Positions 5,996-13,822 of a stretch of 23,935 nucleotides of DNA are shown here, piece by piece. The notes under the pieces were generated by a model. It did not search any database, was not told the origin of the DNA, and saw only the letters and a program-made list of their open reading frames with translations. The DNA comes from CAWEHQ01 sp051001995 (GTDB lineage Bacteria > Actinomycetota > Thermoleophilia > Solirubrobacterales > Thermoleophilaceae). The stretch covers positions 1 to 23,935 of the forward strand of contig JBPCMT010000210.1 in assembly GCA_051001995.1 (NCBI GenBank), written 5' to 3'. Each line of letters opens with the position of its first letter. Position 1 is the stretch's first letter. The position numbers were made by a program, and so were the translations under genes.

Positions 5996-7543
5996 CTACT
6001 TGAAGGGCCCCTTCTGGGTCTGCGGGTTCATCGCACCGCTGAAGAAGCGCACGGTCCGGCTTCCGGTGCCCGCCCGTTCGAAGATGCTCACGCCGAGCTG
6101 CGAGGCGTGCTCGTTCGTGAAGATCTTGCCGTTGTACCAGTAGCCCGACCACATGTCCGGGAGCGTGCCGCGCACCTCCGGCAGGAAGAACCCGGCCTCC
6201 CTGGGCTTCGACGGGTTGCTGAAGTTCACCACGGCCACGCCACCCATGTAGTAGGGAACCGCCGCCAGGTACCGGTCCCGATCCTTCGTGGGCAGGATGT
6301 TGTAGTTGTGGGTCGTGCACCGGAAGCGCTCCGACTCCTCCGCCGAGTCGGGGATCGGCACCCGCGGGAGGGAGTGGTGGCCCCTCAGGATCGGGTTGCG
6401 CGGATTGCGGATGTCGTAGAACCACATCGCGCCCACCGGGCTCTGGGAGTTCGTGGAGCACCCGCCGCCGCCCGCGGCGCCGGCGTGCTCGTCGCCGATG
6501 ACCGCGACCTTGCCGTCCCAGCTGAACGCCGCCGAGTGGTCGAGCTCGATCCGCGCGTTGTTGACCATCGAGTAGACCTTCGGGTCGGCGGGTCGCTCGA
6601 CGTTCAACAGCACCCAGCGTCCGAGCCCAGAGCAGGCCGCGAGGTCGGGCTTGTTCTTCCTCAGCAGGACGCCGGTGTCGTGGCAACCGATCGCGTCGGT
6701 CTGCGGCGACTTGATCACGTCGGGAGTCGAGACGACCCTGGCGCGACCCGGACGGTCGCTGTCGAACTTGACCACCGAGAACTCGCCCTCGTCGTGCGAC
6801 AGCTCCGAGCACTCCTCGAGCACCGGGACGTTCGCAATTGGGTAGGAGTCGACGTACAGGAAAGCCTTACCCCGTCCCTTGGGGATGATCGTGTGGGTGT
6901 GCGAGCCGCACTCGGTCTCGACGAAGCCGACCTGGCGCGGGTTCTGCAGGTTGGAGATGTCGAGGATGCGGATGCCCTCCGCCTCGAGCGAGCTCGGGCT
7001 CTCGTTGAGCCTTCTGCCGTTGGTCCGGGTGTTGTTGCAGGTGGGGGTCTTCTCCTCGTTGCTGCTCGGCGAGTCGATCGAGACGAAGACGTAGTCGCCC
7101 ATGATCGAGACGTCGCCCTGGGAGCCGGGGCAGCTATGGAACGAGATCTGCTCGACGTTGGTGCGCGACTTGTTCATGCGGAAGAAGCCGGTTCCCTCGT
7201 AGCTTCCGGCGACCATCAACCGGTTGCGAAACGCGAGATCGGTGCCCTCGGCGCGCAGCTCGTTGCGCCGATCGATGATGGGCTCGCGGTCGAGCTTTCT
7301 GAAGTTCAGGGAGTGCCTCTGCCCCTTCCCGTTGTGGTTCGTCGGAACGCCGTGTATGGGTGGGTCCTGGAAGGCCGGGTTCTGCTGGACGCCGACGGAG
7401 AGGAACGACGCACTGTCGGCGAGCTCTTCGAGCAGGCTTGAGTCGGCGACCGGGTGATCGGCGCTGGCCGCAGGGACCAGGGCTAGCCCGACCAGCGCGA
7501 AAGCGAGCGCGATTCGGGCGACGAAGGACTTACCGCTTCTCAT
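5996..7543 (-). CDS. Exported LVIVD-repeat beta-propeller protein
   Basis: The 515-residue protein begins with a signal peptide: basic MRSGKSFVAR, a hydrophobic core, and a likely cleavage after ASA at residue 28. The mature part has repeats of the LVIVD type, each a beta-strand followed by D/N-x-S/R-NP..P: GIRILDISNLQNP (190-202), GRWVLLNVERPADP (308-321), AMWFYDIRNPRNP (372-384) and GVAVVNFSNPSKP (435-447). Conserved histidines occur in GSHTHTI, LDHSAAF, GDEHAG and CTTHNYN and could bind metal; several cysteines fit an oxidised exported fold. A GGGAGGGG lies a few bases before ATG 7543. Function is unknown; such proteins are usually extracellular binding propellers. Confidence 0.8.
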   Translation of the reverse strand: MRSGKSFVARIALAFALVGLALVPAASADHPVADSSLLEELADSASFLSVGVQQNPAFQDPPIHGVPTNHNGKGQRHSLNFRKLDREPIIDRRNELRAEGTDLAFRNRLMVAGSYEGTGFFRMNKSRTNVEQISFHSCPGSQGDVSIMGDYVFVSIDSPSSNEEKTPTCNNTRTNGRRLNESPSSLEAEGIRILDISNLQNPRQVGFVETECGSHTHTIIPKGRGKAFLYVDSYPIANVPVLEECSELSHDEGEFSVVKFDSDRPGRARVVSTPDVIKSPQTDAIGCHDTGVLLRKNKPDLAACSGLGRWVLLNVERPADPKVYSMVNNARIELDHSAAFSWDGKVAVIGDEHAGAAGGGGCSTNSQSPVGAMWFYDIRNPRNPILRGHHSLPRVPIPDSAEESERFRCTTHNYNILPTKDRDRYLAAVPYYMGGVAVVNFSNPSKPREAGFFLPEVRGTLPDMWSGYWYNGKIFTNEHASQLGVSIFERAGTGSRTVRFFSGAMNPQTQKGPFK

Positions 7544-7618
7544 CTGGGCCCCTCCCTGTGGTACACGGACTCCTACCCGATCGGGAAGGCTACCGACTTG
7601 TCAGGCGTTTGTGGTTGC

Positions 7619-8374
7619 TCAGCGCTGCTGCCCGGTCGGGCGCACCAGCAGCTCGTTGATGTCGACGTGCTCGGGCTGGGACACGGCGTAGAGGATCGCG
7701 TCCGCGATGTCCTCGGCGCGCAGGACCTGGCCGATCTTCTCGCGCATCTGCTTCGTCGCCTCGACCACGGCGGGGTTCTGGTTGTGCCCTTGTAGCTCGG
7801 TTTCCACGTAGCCGGGCGCGATCGTCGTCACGCGCACGTTCGCGTGGAGCGCCTCCTGCCGCAGCCCCTCCGAGAAGCCGTGCACGCCGAACTTCGTCAG
7901 GTTGTAGACGGCCGAGCCCAAGCCGGCGACGCGCCCCGCCACCGACGAGACGTTCACGATGTGCCCTCCGCCCTGCTCACGCATGATCGGGAGCGCGGCG
8001 TGAGTGCAGTAGAGGAGCCCGAGTAGGTTGACCTCGACCATCCGGCGCCACTCGTCGGTGTCCGCCCCTTCCACCGGGCCGAGCAGCATCACGCCGGCGT
8101 TGTTGACGAGCACGTCGAGCCGGCCGAGGCGCTCGTGGGCTCCCTCGACGAACGCACGCGCTTCGGCCTCGTCCGTGAGGTCCACGCCCAGCGCGGCGGC
8201 CGCGCCTCCGTCGGCCTCGATCCGCTCCGCGGTCGACTCGATGCGATCCGTTCGCCGCGCCCCGAGCGCCACCGCGGCGCCGCTGCGGGCAAGCGCGACC
8301 GCGGTCGCTTCGCCGATGCCCGACGAGGCACCGGTGATCGCGGCGACGCGGCCCTCGAGGCTCACCGACGGCAT
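7619..8374 (-). CDS. Short-chain dehydrogenase/reductase
   Basis: This is a classical 251-residue SDR with every catalytic signature: TGASSGIG cofactor loop (14-21), an Arg pair (GARR, about 38-41) suggesting NADP(H) preference, NNAG (91-94), Asn116, Ser144, Tyr157 and Lys161 (YNLTK). It would reduce or oxidise a carbonyl/alcohol pair; the substrate cannot be told from sequence, and SDRs of this subgroup are often annotated as clavaldehyde- or serine-dehydrogenase-like. Its ATG lies 12 bases after the stop of the AsnB-like gene, so the two may be co-transcribed; no ribosome site is obvious. The LVIVD-protein gene follows 75 bases downstream. Confidence 0.88.
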   Translation of the reverse strand: MPSVSLEGRVAAITGASSGIGEATAVALARSGAAVALGARRTDRIESTAERIEADGGAAAALGVDLTDEAEARAFVEGAHERLGRLDVLVNNAGVMLLGPVEGADTDEWRRMVEVNLLGLLYCTHAALPIMREQGGGHIVNVSSVAGRVAGLGSAVYNLTKFGVHGFSEGLRQEALHANVRVTTIAPGYVETELQGHNQNPAVVEATKQMREKIGQVLRAEDIADAILYAVSQPEHVDINELLVRPTGQQR

Positions 8375-8386
8375 CGGCGCGGCATG

Positions 8387-9979
8387 CTAGCTAGAGGAGG
8401 CACGCGACGAATCGCGCGCCCGCGTCGCCGCCTCAGCCGGAGCCCTGTAGCGCTCCGCTTGGCGGGCGAGGCCCCACTGGAAGACGAACATGCGAATGGC
8501 CGCGCCACCCGCGAGAGGGCGGACGGCGGATTCGACCCGCTCGACCCGGCGCCGGAGGATGTGGGTGGAGGGGCGCCGCGCGATCCCATCGACGCGCCGG
8601 ACCACCGTCGCAAGCAACCCGACGGCAGGGGCCGCGGCGCGCCCGACCAGGTCGAGGACGGCGACCGTGACGAGCCACCGTGCCCCCATGGCCGCGGCCT
8701 CGCGGCGAATCCACGGTTGATAGTCGGCGAGCGACTCGGGCCCGAGGAACTCGGGCTCCTTCGTCAGTGACCCGCCGACGCCCGGCTGGTTCTCCCGGCC
8801 GAAAAGGTCGCGCGGGACGCCCGCGTCCTCGACGATCCTTCGGGCGACCGGCTTCTGGTAGCGCTTGCCGATGACCCAGGGGCGCATCTCCTCGGAGCGT
8901 CCGATCGCGGCGAGCCTGTCGACGCTGAGAGCCGTCCAGAAGGCGGGCGCGCAGTTGATGAACCCGGCGACGAGGCGAAACTCCGCGAAGCCAAGGCCGG
9001 AGGAATCCTTGCGGGCGATCCGGGGGCTCGGGTCCTCGGCCCACAGCCGCCACATCGCGCCGCCCTGAAAACCCGTCAGCAGCACCCTTCCCGATAGGTG
9101 TTCGCGGGCGGCGGCGAACGGTGCGAGCTCGCCGGTCGGCATGGCCGCCAGGAACGGGACCTCGGGCGTACGATCGAATCTGGCCGCCCGCCGGCGCCAG
9201 GTCGCGCGCTCGATCACGAGCGGCTCGATCCCGAGTGCTCGCGCGATCGGCTCGCCGCTGTCAGGCTGGTTCAGCCGACTGCGGTCGAAGCAGATCGCCT
9301 GGTCGCAACCCACCTCGGTCCCGAGCGTCGTGGCGGTCGCGGAGTCGTATCCCGACGACAGCGTCCCGAGCCAGCGAAGCGGATGACGCCGCGCGCCGCT
9401 CGACATGTTCTCCGTCAGCCTGGCGAGGACGGAGCGAACGAAGTCACGGTACTCGGCGAAGTCGCGGAGGTGCTCGGGCTCGGGCGGCTTGTCGCGTTCC
9501 GTGAGCCGGCTGCCGTCCCACACGAGGTTGCGGAAGTAGGTGAGTCGTACCTGCTCGCTGGTGGTGGGGATCGTGCGGTCGTAGTCGTCGATCCCCTTCG
9601 TGATGCTGCTCATCTCCCGGAGGTAGCCCCCGTGATCGAGGCGAGCCTGGGCGCCGATGGCGCTCACGAGACAGGCGAGCGAGTTCGAGACGACCGGGCC
9701 CTCGGGGCGCTCGACCGAGTGCAGGCGGTCGACGGTGGAGGTCGACGACACGAACACCGCCTCGCCGTCGCGAAGCCGCACGCCGGTTCCCGCCACCACC
9801 GCCTGGCGGTCGAATCCTCCGTCGTCGAACTTCTCCGGCCAGACCGCCTCGCACACGAAGCCCTCCCCCACCTCGACCCACGGGCCGTGGCGGAGGACGA
9901 CAGCTCCGTCACCGCGTGAGCAGGTGGCGAGCCACGCGAGCGGAGGCCACCCTTCGATGACCTGCGCTTCCAGCCTCAT
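8387..9979 (-). CDS. Asparagine-synthetase-like ATP-pyrophosphatase protein without active glutaminase site
   Basis: The 530-residue protein resembles the AsnB fold. Residues 1-160 look like a degenerate N-terminal amidotransferase domain: there is no Cys at position 2, the nucleophile of true AsnB. The synthetase domain carries the PP-loop SSGYDS (208-213), a variant of SGGxDS, and TGFQGGAMW (302-310) stands where related proteins have an Asp after the Gly pair. Activity would be adenylation of a carboxylate with ammonia or an amine as acceptor, if retained. It is divergent from a GNAT gene 23 bases away and followed by an SDR gene. Related proteins act in peptide or polysaccharide tailoring; no precursor peptide or sugar gene is seen here, so no pathway is claimed. 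Confidence 0.7.
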   Translation of the reverse strand: MRLEAQVIEGWPPLAWLATCSRGDGAVVLRHGPWVEVGEGFVCEAVWPEKFDDGGFDRQAVVAGTGVRLRDGEAVFVSSTSTVDRLHSVERPEGPVVSNSLACLVSAIGAQARLDHGGYLREMSSITKGIDDYDRTIPTTSEQVRLTYFRNLVWDGSRLTERDKPPEPEHLRDFAEYRDFVRSVLARLTENMSSGARRHPLRWLGTLSSGYDSATATTLGTEVGCDQAICFDRSRLNQPDSGEPIARALGIEPLVIERATWRRRAARFDRTPEVPFLAAMPTGELAPFAAAREHLSGRVLLTGFQGGAMWRLWAEDPSPRIARKDSSGLGFAEFRLVAGFINCAPAFWTALSVDRLAAIGRSEEMRPWVIGKRYQKPVARRIVEDAGVPRDLFGRENQPGVGGSLTKEPEFLGPESLADYQPWIRREAAAMGARWLVTVAVLDLVGRAAAPAVGLLATVVRRVDGIARRPSTHILRRRVERVESAVRPLAGGAAIRMFVFQWGLARQAERYRAPAEAATRARDSSRASSS

Positions 9980-9986
9980 GCCCGGC

Positions 9987-9992
9987 TAGCCT
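9987..9992 (+). promoter_or_regulatory. Candidate -10 box (TAGCCT) for the GNAT gene
   Basis: TAGCCT stands 10 bases before TTG 10003. The duplicated GNAT copy has TAGACT 11 bases before its TTG, so the element appears to have been duplicated with the gene. The short spacing suggests a leaderless or nearly leaderless transcript. It lies within the 23-base divergent gap shared with the AsnB-like gene. Confidence 0.35.
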
Positions 9993-10002
9993 CGCGTATC
10001 TC

Positions 10003-10563
10003 TTGGTTGGTCGGACCGCTCACGACGACGCGTCGCTCGTCGGCCCTACCGAGGTAACCGCCGACGCCTACCTCCACCGGATCTCCGAGCTGCGCGTGTC
10101 GATCTGGCGAGAGCGGGGCGGGCTCGCGCCCGACGCCTTCCCGACCGGCCGCTGGCATGACGAGTTCGACCGCCTCGCCCGGCACTGGGTCATGACCCGG
10201 AACGGTCGCCTGGTGGCCGCGGCGCGGCTCAGCCTTCACGAGCGGCTCGAGCAGGTTCCCGAGGCTTTCGAGTACCTGGCCGCCGGGCTCGAGCTCGCGG
10301 GAACCATCGCCGCGCCCGCCCGACTCGTGGTCTCCACCTCCGCGGCACACCATGGCCTCGCGTCGCGCCTCGTCGCCGTGCGGGAGGAGGCCGCGGCCGC
10401 GGCTGGGGCCGCGCATGGCCTTTGCCAGGCTTCGCCGGCCGTGTGCCGGCTGCTCTTGGGCCGGGGCTGGGACCGCTTCGGGCCCGCTCCGCGCGACCCC
10501 CGCTTCCCGGAAGTGACCTTCCAGATCATGACCTGCTCGTATCACGCGGGGAGGAACTCCTAG
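10003..10563 (+). CDS. GNAT-family N-acyltransferase
   Basis: The 186-residue product starts at a TTG and has a GNAT fold. ISELRVSIWRERGG (27-40) is helix 1, WHDEFDRLARHWVMTRNGRL (51-70) and VAAARLS (71-77) are the central strands, and LVVSTSAAHHGLASRL (108-123) holds the acyl-CoA loop with the R/Q-x-x-G-x-A pattern as HHGLAS. The layout matches a family of uncharacterised acetyltransferases in which WxDEFD...ARHW and AARL are conserved. Acceptor substrate is unknown. The TTG is supported by the paralogue just downstream, which starts with TTG at the same place. It is divergent from the AsnB-like gene. Confidence 0.75.
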   Translation: MVGRTAHDDASLVGPTEVTADAYLHRISELRVSIWRERGGLAPDAFPTGRWHDEFDRLARHWVMTRNGRLVAAARLSLHERLEQVPEAFEYLAAGLELAGTIAAPARLVVSTSAAHHGLASRLVAVREEAAAAAGAAHGLCQASPAVCRLLLGRGWDRFGPAPRDPRFPEVTFQIMTCSYHAGRNS

Positions 10564-10604
10564 TCGATCGAAGCGCCGGAGCGTAGCGCTCACGAGAGCG
10601 CAAC

Positions 10605-10610
10605 TAGACT
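10605..10610 (+). promoter_or_regulatory. Candidate -10 box (TAGACT) for the second GNAT copy
   Basis: TAGACT is 11 bases before TTG 10622, matching in type and place the TAGCCT before the first copy. It indicates that the duplicated unit included its promoter. Confidence 0.3.
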
Positions 10611-10621
10611 GGCTCGTCGTC

Positions 10622-11045
10622 TTGGGCGCTCCGGCTCCTCACCACGACGAGGCGTTGGCCGGTCCGACCGAGGTGAGCGACGCCGCGTCGATCGATGCGA
10701 TCTGCGAGCTCCGAGCCGCGGTCTGGCGCGAGACCGGCGCCGTCTCGCAAGAAGCGTTTCCGACCGACCGAGTACCTCGAGGCGGGGCTGCGCCTCGAGG
10801 GCGCCGTCGCCGCCCCGGCGCGCGTCGTGGTGGCCGCTTCGGCGCAGCGCCACGGGCTCGCGTCACGCTTGCTGGACGTCCAGGACGACGGCGCGCGTGA
10901 GGCCGGGGCCACCCACGCCGTACGCCAGGCCTCTCCCGCGATGGCCCGCCTCCTCGAGCGTCGGGGGTGGCGCCACGCGGCGCCGGCGGGCGCCGATCCG
11001 CGCTTCCCGGGCGTGGGATTTCGGATCATGACGACGGCATACTGA
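10622..11045 (+). pseudogene. Tandem GNAT copy, inactivated by internal deletion and frameshift
   Basis: This is a paralogue of the gene at 10003-10563. Its first part (TTG 10622 to about 10768) aligns with residues 1-49 of the intact copy: ELRAAVWRETG and QEAFPTD match ELRVSIWRERG and PDAFPTG. Homology resumes in another frame at 10770 with EYLEAGLRLEGAVAAPARVVV and runs to ...DPRFPGVGFRIMT and the stop at 11043-11045. Comparing the Phe codon and the Glu-Tyr-Leu codons in both copies gives a net loss of 119 bases (13 versus 132), which is not a multiple of three and removes the central strands WHDEFD...AARL. No functional GNAT can be made without a second frameshift. Confidence 0.8.
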
Positions 11046-11058
11046 GTCGCGGCGCCGC

Positions 11059-12069
11059 TCAGTGCGCTGCGCGCAGCAGCTCAAGCAGCTCGCCCTCGCC
11101 GGGCGAGTCCGGCGTCGCGTCGAGCTGCGGCCGCCCCGATGCCTCGGCGGCGATCCGGCCGAACTGACCCTCCTCCACACCGAGCTCGGACAGGCGCGTG
11201 GGGCCCGCGCGCGCGGCGAGCCCGGCGACGAGCTCGGCGGCCTTCGCGGCCCGCTCTCGCTCCGCCCCCAGCGCGAGCGCCAGCTCGCCGAGCTCCGACG
11301 GCGCCCGACCGGCCATCGCGCGGAGGACGTGCGGGAGCATCACGGCGTTCGTCTGGGCGTGCGGGGTTCCGGCGGCGCGGACGATCGTCTGGCAGATCAC
11401 GTGGTGGAGGCCGAAGCCTGTGGTGCCGATCGCGTAGCCCGCCAGCAGGGCGCCGAGCGCGAGGTCGGCGCGCGCCGGTGGCTCGGCCCCGAGGCCGGTC
11501 GCGATCAGCGCCGCGGCGCGGAGCCCGGCGAGCCGCGCGACCGGGTTCGTCATGCGGACGTACAGCGCCTCCGCCGCGTGGCCGAGCGCGTTCATCGCGC
11601 TGGCGGCGAGCTCCGGCATCGCCTGTGAGGCCATCAGCGTGGGCGCGGCGATGACGAGCGCCGGTCGCACGAGCGCGTAGCCCTCGATTCCCGCCGGGAG
11701 GCGGTGAAAGGGCGTCACCTCGGCGCCCGAGAGGGTCGTGGGCACCGCGGCGCAGGCCAGCCCGTCCGTGGCAGCGATCGCCTTGGCCGCGTCGATCACG
11801 CGCCCGCCCCCGAGCGCGACGAGCGGACGCCGGCCGACGTCGCCGCGAACAGACGCCGCCACGTCGGGGACCGGTCCCGGGGGCACCGCGACGAGCGCCG
11901 CGGCCCGCTTGCGCAGGTCGGGCGCCTGCGCGGCGGCGCGCTCGGTGGTCAGGAGGACGTAGCCCTTGAAGCCGCACTCCGAGAGCAGGCGCCCCGCGTC
12001 GTCGAGCGCGCCCTCGCCGAAGCGGACGAGGCGCTCGCCGTCGACCCAGGTGAAGTCGGCATCGCTCAC
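11059..12069 (-). CDS. Iron-containing-alcohol-dehydrogenase family, maleylacetate-reductase-like
   Basis: The 336-residue protein has the family's nucleotide-binding GGGRVIDAAKAIA (87-99), PTTLSGAEVTPF (110-121) and the second-domain motif AMNALGHAAEALY (158-170). The metal-site Asp typical of iron alcohol dehydrogenases is replaced by Asn160, as in maleylacetate reductases, while His164, His222/223 and His237 remain. Maleylacetate reductase turns maleylacetate into 3-oxoadipate with NADH in aromatic ring degradation, but no other aromatic-catabolism gene is present. The GTG start is 25 bases after the leuA stop, and a TACGCT sits before it, so it may be read through from leuA or have its own promoter. 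It converges with the GNAT pseudogene (13-base gap). Confidence 0.82.
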   Translation of the reverse strand: MSDADFTWVDGERLVRFGEGALDDAGRLLSECGFKGYVLLTTERAAAQAPDLRKRAAALVAVPPGPVPDVAASVRGDVGRRPLVALGGGRVIDAAKAIAATDGLACAAVPTTLSGAEVTPFHRLPAGIEGYALVRPALVIAAPTLMASQAMPELAASAMNALGHAAEALYVRMTNPVARLAGLRAAALIATGLGAEPPARADLALGALLAGYAIGTTGFGLHHVICQTIVRAAGTPHAQTNAVMLPHVLRAMAGRAPSELGELALALGAERERAAKAAELVAGLAARAGPTRLSELGVEEGQFGRIAAEASGRPQLDATPDSPGEGELLELLRAAH

Positions 12070-12094
12070 GCTCGGCGCAGCGTAGACCGGCGAC

Positions 12095-13699
12095 CTACGG
12101 CGTCGACGTTCGCTCGACCTCGGCCTGCTCGAGGTGGTGCTCGGCCTCCGCCACAGCGGAGTCGGCCATCGCGTTCGTGAGTGCCCGCAGGTAGGCCCGC
12201 CCCGACGCCTCGAGGATGTCGGTGGACACGCCCTGTCCCGACGCCAGCTTGCCGCCGAGCTCGAGCAGCACCGTGACCTCGCCGAGCGCGTCGCGCCCGC
12301 CGGTGACCGCGCTCACGTGGTACTCCTTCAGGCGCGCCTCCCTGGCGGTGGCGGCGTTCAGCGCGCTGAAGAACGCGTCTACCGGGCCATCGCCGGTGAA
12401 GCTGCCCTCCACCACCTCGCCGCCGGGCACGCCGACCCTCACGCGCGCGTACGGAGCCCGCGACGACGACGCCTCGACCTCGAAGGACTCGAGGGTGTAG
12501 GCCGCGTCGGCCTGGCGCATCTCGTCGGAGACGATCGCCTCGAGGTCGAGCGCGGTGACCTTCTTCTTCTTGTCGGCGATCTCCTTGAAGCGCTGGAACG
12601 CGGTATTGAGCGCCGCACCCTCGACGCGAAAGCCGAGCTCCTCCAGCGCGTTTCGAAGCGCGTGGCGTCCGGAGTGCTTGCCGAGCACGATCGAGTTGCG
12701 CTCCAGCCCGATCGTCTCGGCGTCCATGATCTCGTAGGTCGTGCGGTCCTTGAGGACGCCGTCCTGGTGAATGCCGGCCTCATGCGCGAACGCGTTGCGC
12801 CCCACGATCGCCTTGTTCGGCTGCACCGGGTACCCGGTGAGGCGCGAGACGAGCCTGCTCGTGCGCGCGATCTCGCGCGTGTCCACGCCGGTCCACAGCC
12901 CGAGGCTCGAGGCGCGCGTGTGCAGCAGCATCACGACTTCCTCGATCGAGGCGTTGCCAGCGCGCTCGCCGATGCCGTTGATCGCGCCCTCGATCTGGCG
13001 GCAACCGGCCGACAGCCCGGCCAGCGAGTTCGACACCGCCAGGCCGAGGTCGTCGTGGCAGTGAACGGAGACGACGACGTCGCGCAGCGCCGGCACGAGC
13101 CGGTAGAGCTCCTCGAACATCGCCGCGTACTCGCCCGGCATCGTGTAGCCGACGGTGTCAGGGACGTTGATCGTGGTCGCTCCCTCGTCGATCGCGATCT
13201 GGACCACCTCGGCCATGAACTCGATGTCCGAGCGCGAGCCGTCCTCGGGTGAGAACTCGACGTCGTCGGTGTGGCCGCGCGCGTGCGCGACGGCGGCGCG
13301 CGCCTGGCCCTTTACGTCCTCGCGCGAGGTCCGGAGCTTGCGCTCGATGTGAATGTCGCTGGTCGCAATGAACGTGTGGATGCGGGGCCGCTGCGAGTCC
13401 CTGACGGCGTTCCAGGCGGCGTCGATGTCCTGCGCGCTGGTACGCGCAAGCCCGCAGATCACCGGGCCCTCGACCTGGCGCGCGATCGCACGCACCGACT
13501 CGAAGTCCCCCGGGGAGGTGATCGGAAAGCCGGCCTCGATCACGTCGACGCCGAGCCGCGCGAGCTGCTGGGCGATCTCGACCTTCTCCTGCGTGTTGAG
13601 CGAGATCCCCGGCGACTGCTCGCCGTCGCGCAGGGTCGTGTCGAAGACCCTGACGCGGTTCGCCCCTTCGCGCTGTGCTCCTGTGTCGGTGTCCGTCAT
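12095..13699 (-). CDS. leuA: 2-isopropylmalate synthase
   Basis: LeuA condenses acetyl-CoA with 2-oxoisovalerate, the committed step to leucine. The 534-residue protein has the catalytic DTTLRDGEQSPG (20-31), SVHCHDDLGLAVSN with metal ligands His213 and His215, GNASIEEVVM, and a C-terminal allosteric domain (about 385-534) where leucine normally binds. Length fits the LeuA type with regulatory domain, not the shorter CimA/homocitrate synthases. ATG 13699 is supported by AGAGG six bases upstream; the ATG overlaps the stop of an 8-codon mini-ORF as ATGA. A leucine-rich leader peptide lies 63 bases further upstream, so expression is likely controlled by leucine supply. The maleylacetate-reductase-like gene follows. 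Confidence 0.97.
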   Translation of the reverse strand: MTDTDTGAQREGANRVRVFDTTLRDGEQSPGISLNTQEKVEIAQQLARLGVDVIEAGFPITSPGDFESVRAIARQVEGPVICGLARTSAQDIDAAWNAVRDSQRPRIHTFIATSDIHIERKLRTSREDVKGQARAAVAHARGHTDDVEFSPEDGSRSDIEFMAEVVQIAIDEGATTINVPDTVGYTMPGEYAAMFEELYRLVPALRDVVVSVHCHDDLGLAVSNSLAGLSAGCRQIEGAINGIGERAGNASIEEVVMLLHTRASSLGLWTGVDTREIARTSRLVSRLTGYPVQPNKAIVGRNAFAHEAGIHQDGVLKDRTTYEIMDAETIGLERNSIVLGKHSGRHALRNALEELGFRVEGAALNTAFQRFKEIADKKKKVTALDLEAIVSDEMRQADAAYTLESFEVEASSSRAPYARVRVGVPGGEVVEGSFTGDGPVDAFFSALNAATAREARLKEYHVSAVTGGRDALGEVTVLLELGGKLASGQGVSTDILEASGRAYLRALTNAMADSAVAEAEHHLEQAEVERTSTP

Positions 13700-13722
13700 C
13701 CCGTTCCTCTCGTTGCCTTCAC
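13696..13722 (-). CDS. Eight-codon mini-cistron overlapping the leuA start
   Basis: GTG 13722 has an excellent ribosome site, AGGAG six bases upstream, and encodes eight residues (VKATRGTG) ending at a TGA (13696-13698) that overlaps the leuA ATG as ATGA. It is out of frame with leuA, so it is not an alternative leuA start. It could couple ribosomes onto leuA. Such a short frame may be accidental, but the strength of its ribosome site compared with its position is notable. Confidence 0.4.
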   Translation of the reverse strand: MKATRGTG

Positions 13723-13726
13723 TGCG

Positions 13727-13790
13727 TTCTCCTGGTGGTGCGGCTTCGCGGCCGCCGCGCGCTATTCCCCCCGAAGGGGGAGGAGGAGAA
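13727..13790 (-). promoter_or_regulatory. Candidate translational attenuator: leucine codons complementary to the ribosome site
   Basis: On the minus strand TTCTCCT (13790-13784), made of the leader peptide's consecutive Leu codons, is exactly complementary to AGGAGAA (13733-13727), the ribosome site of the mini-cistron. The two could pair across a loop of about 50 bases and hide the site. A ribosome held on the Leu codons when leucyl-tRNA is scarce would block that pairing. A 7-base match involving CTC codons can arise by chance because such codons resemble anti-Shine-Dalgarno sequence, so this is a model. Confidence 0.4.
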
Positions 13791-13815
13791 GTCGCAGGTC
13801 GAGCGGGAACGGCAT
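13762..13815 (-). CDS. Leucine-rich leader peptide of leuA
   Basis: ATG 13815 opens a 17-codon frame ending at TAG 13762-13764, product MPFPLDLRLLLLPLRGE. Seven of 17 residues are leucine, including four in a row (CTT CTC CTC CTC), in the position and strand expected for an attenuation leader before leuA. A TAAGCT box lies exactly 7 bases before the ATG, the spacing of leaderless actinobacterial promoters, so the mRNA may begin at this ATG. A CCCCC-TTCG-GGGGG hairpin (13767-13780) overlaps its last codons. Leader peptides of this kind are known for leu genes in other bacteria; here it was found by reading the leader by eye. Confidence 0.75.
   Translation of the reverse strand: MPFPLDLRLLLLPLRGE
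13767..13780 (-). promoter_or_regulatory. UUCG tetraloop hairpin at the end of the leader peptide
   Basis: On the minus strand CCCCC-TTCG-GGGGG forms a very stable five-pair hairpin beginning directly after the four Leu codons. A ribosome stalled on those codons would reach into and melt it. There is no T-run after it, so it does not look like a simple intrinsic terminator; it may act as a pause or folding nucleus. Confidence 0.5.
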
Positions 13816-13822
13816 CCTCGCC

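Noticed and set aside
5961..6812. 283-codon minus-strand ORF within the LVIVD-protein gene
   Set aside because: It is a shifted frame of the same strand; only the 5996-7543 frame has a signal peptide and repeat motifs.
7577..7586. CCCGATCGGG palindrome upstream of the LVIVD-protein gene
   Set aside because: A 10-base palindrome is expected often in such GC-rich DNA and no second copy or supporting context was found.
8387..9979. AsnB-like protein as a lasso-peptide cyclase
   Set aside because: No precursor peptide, leader-binding (B1) or protease (B2) gene is nearby.
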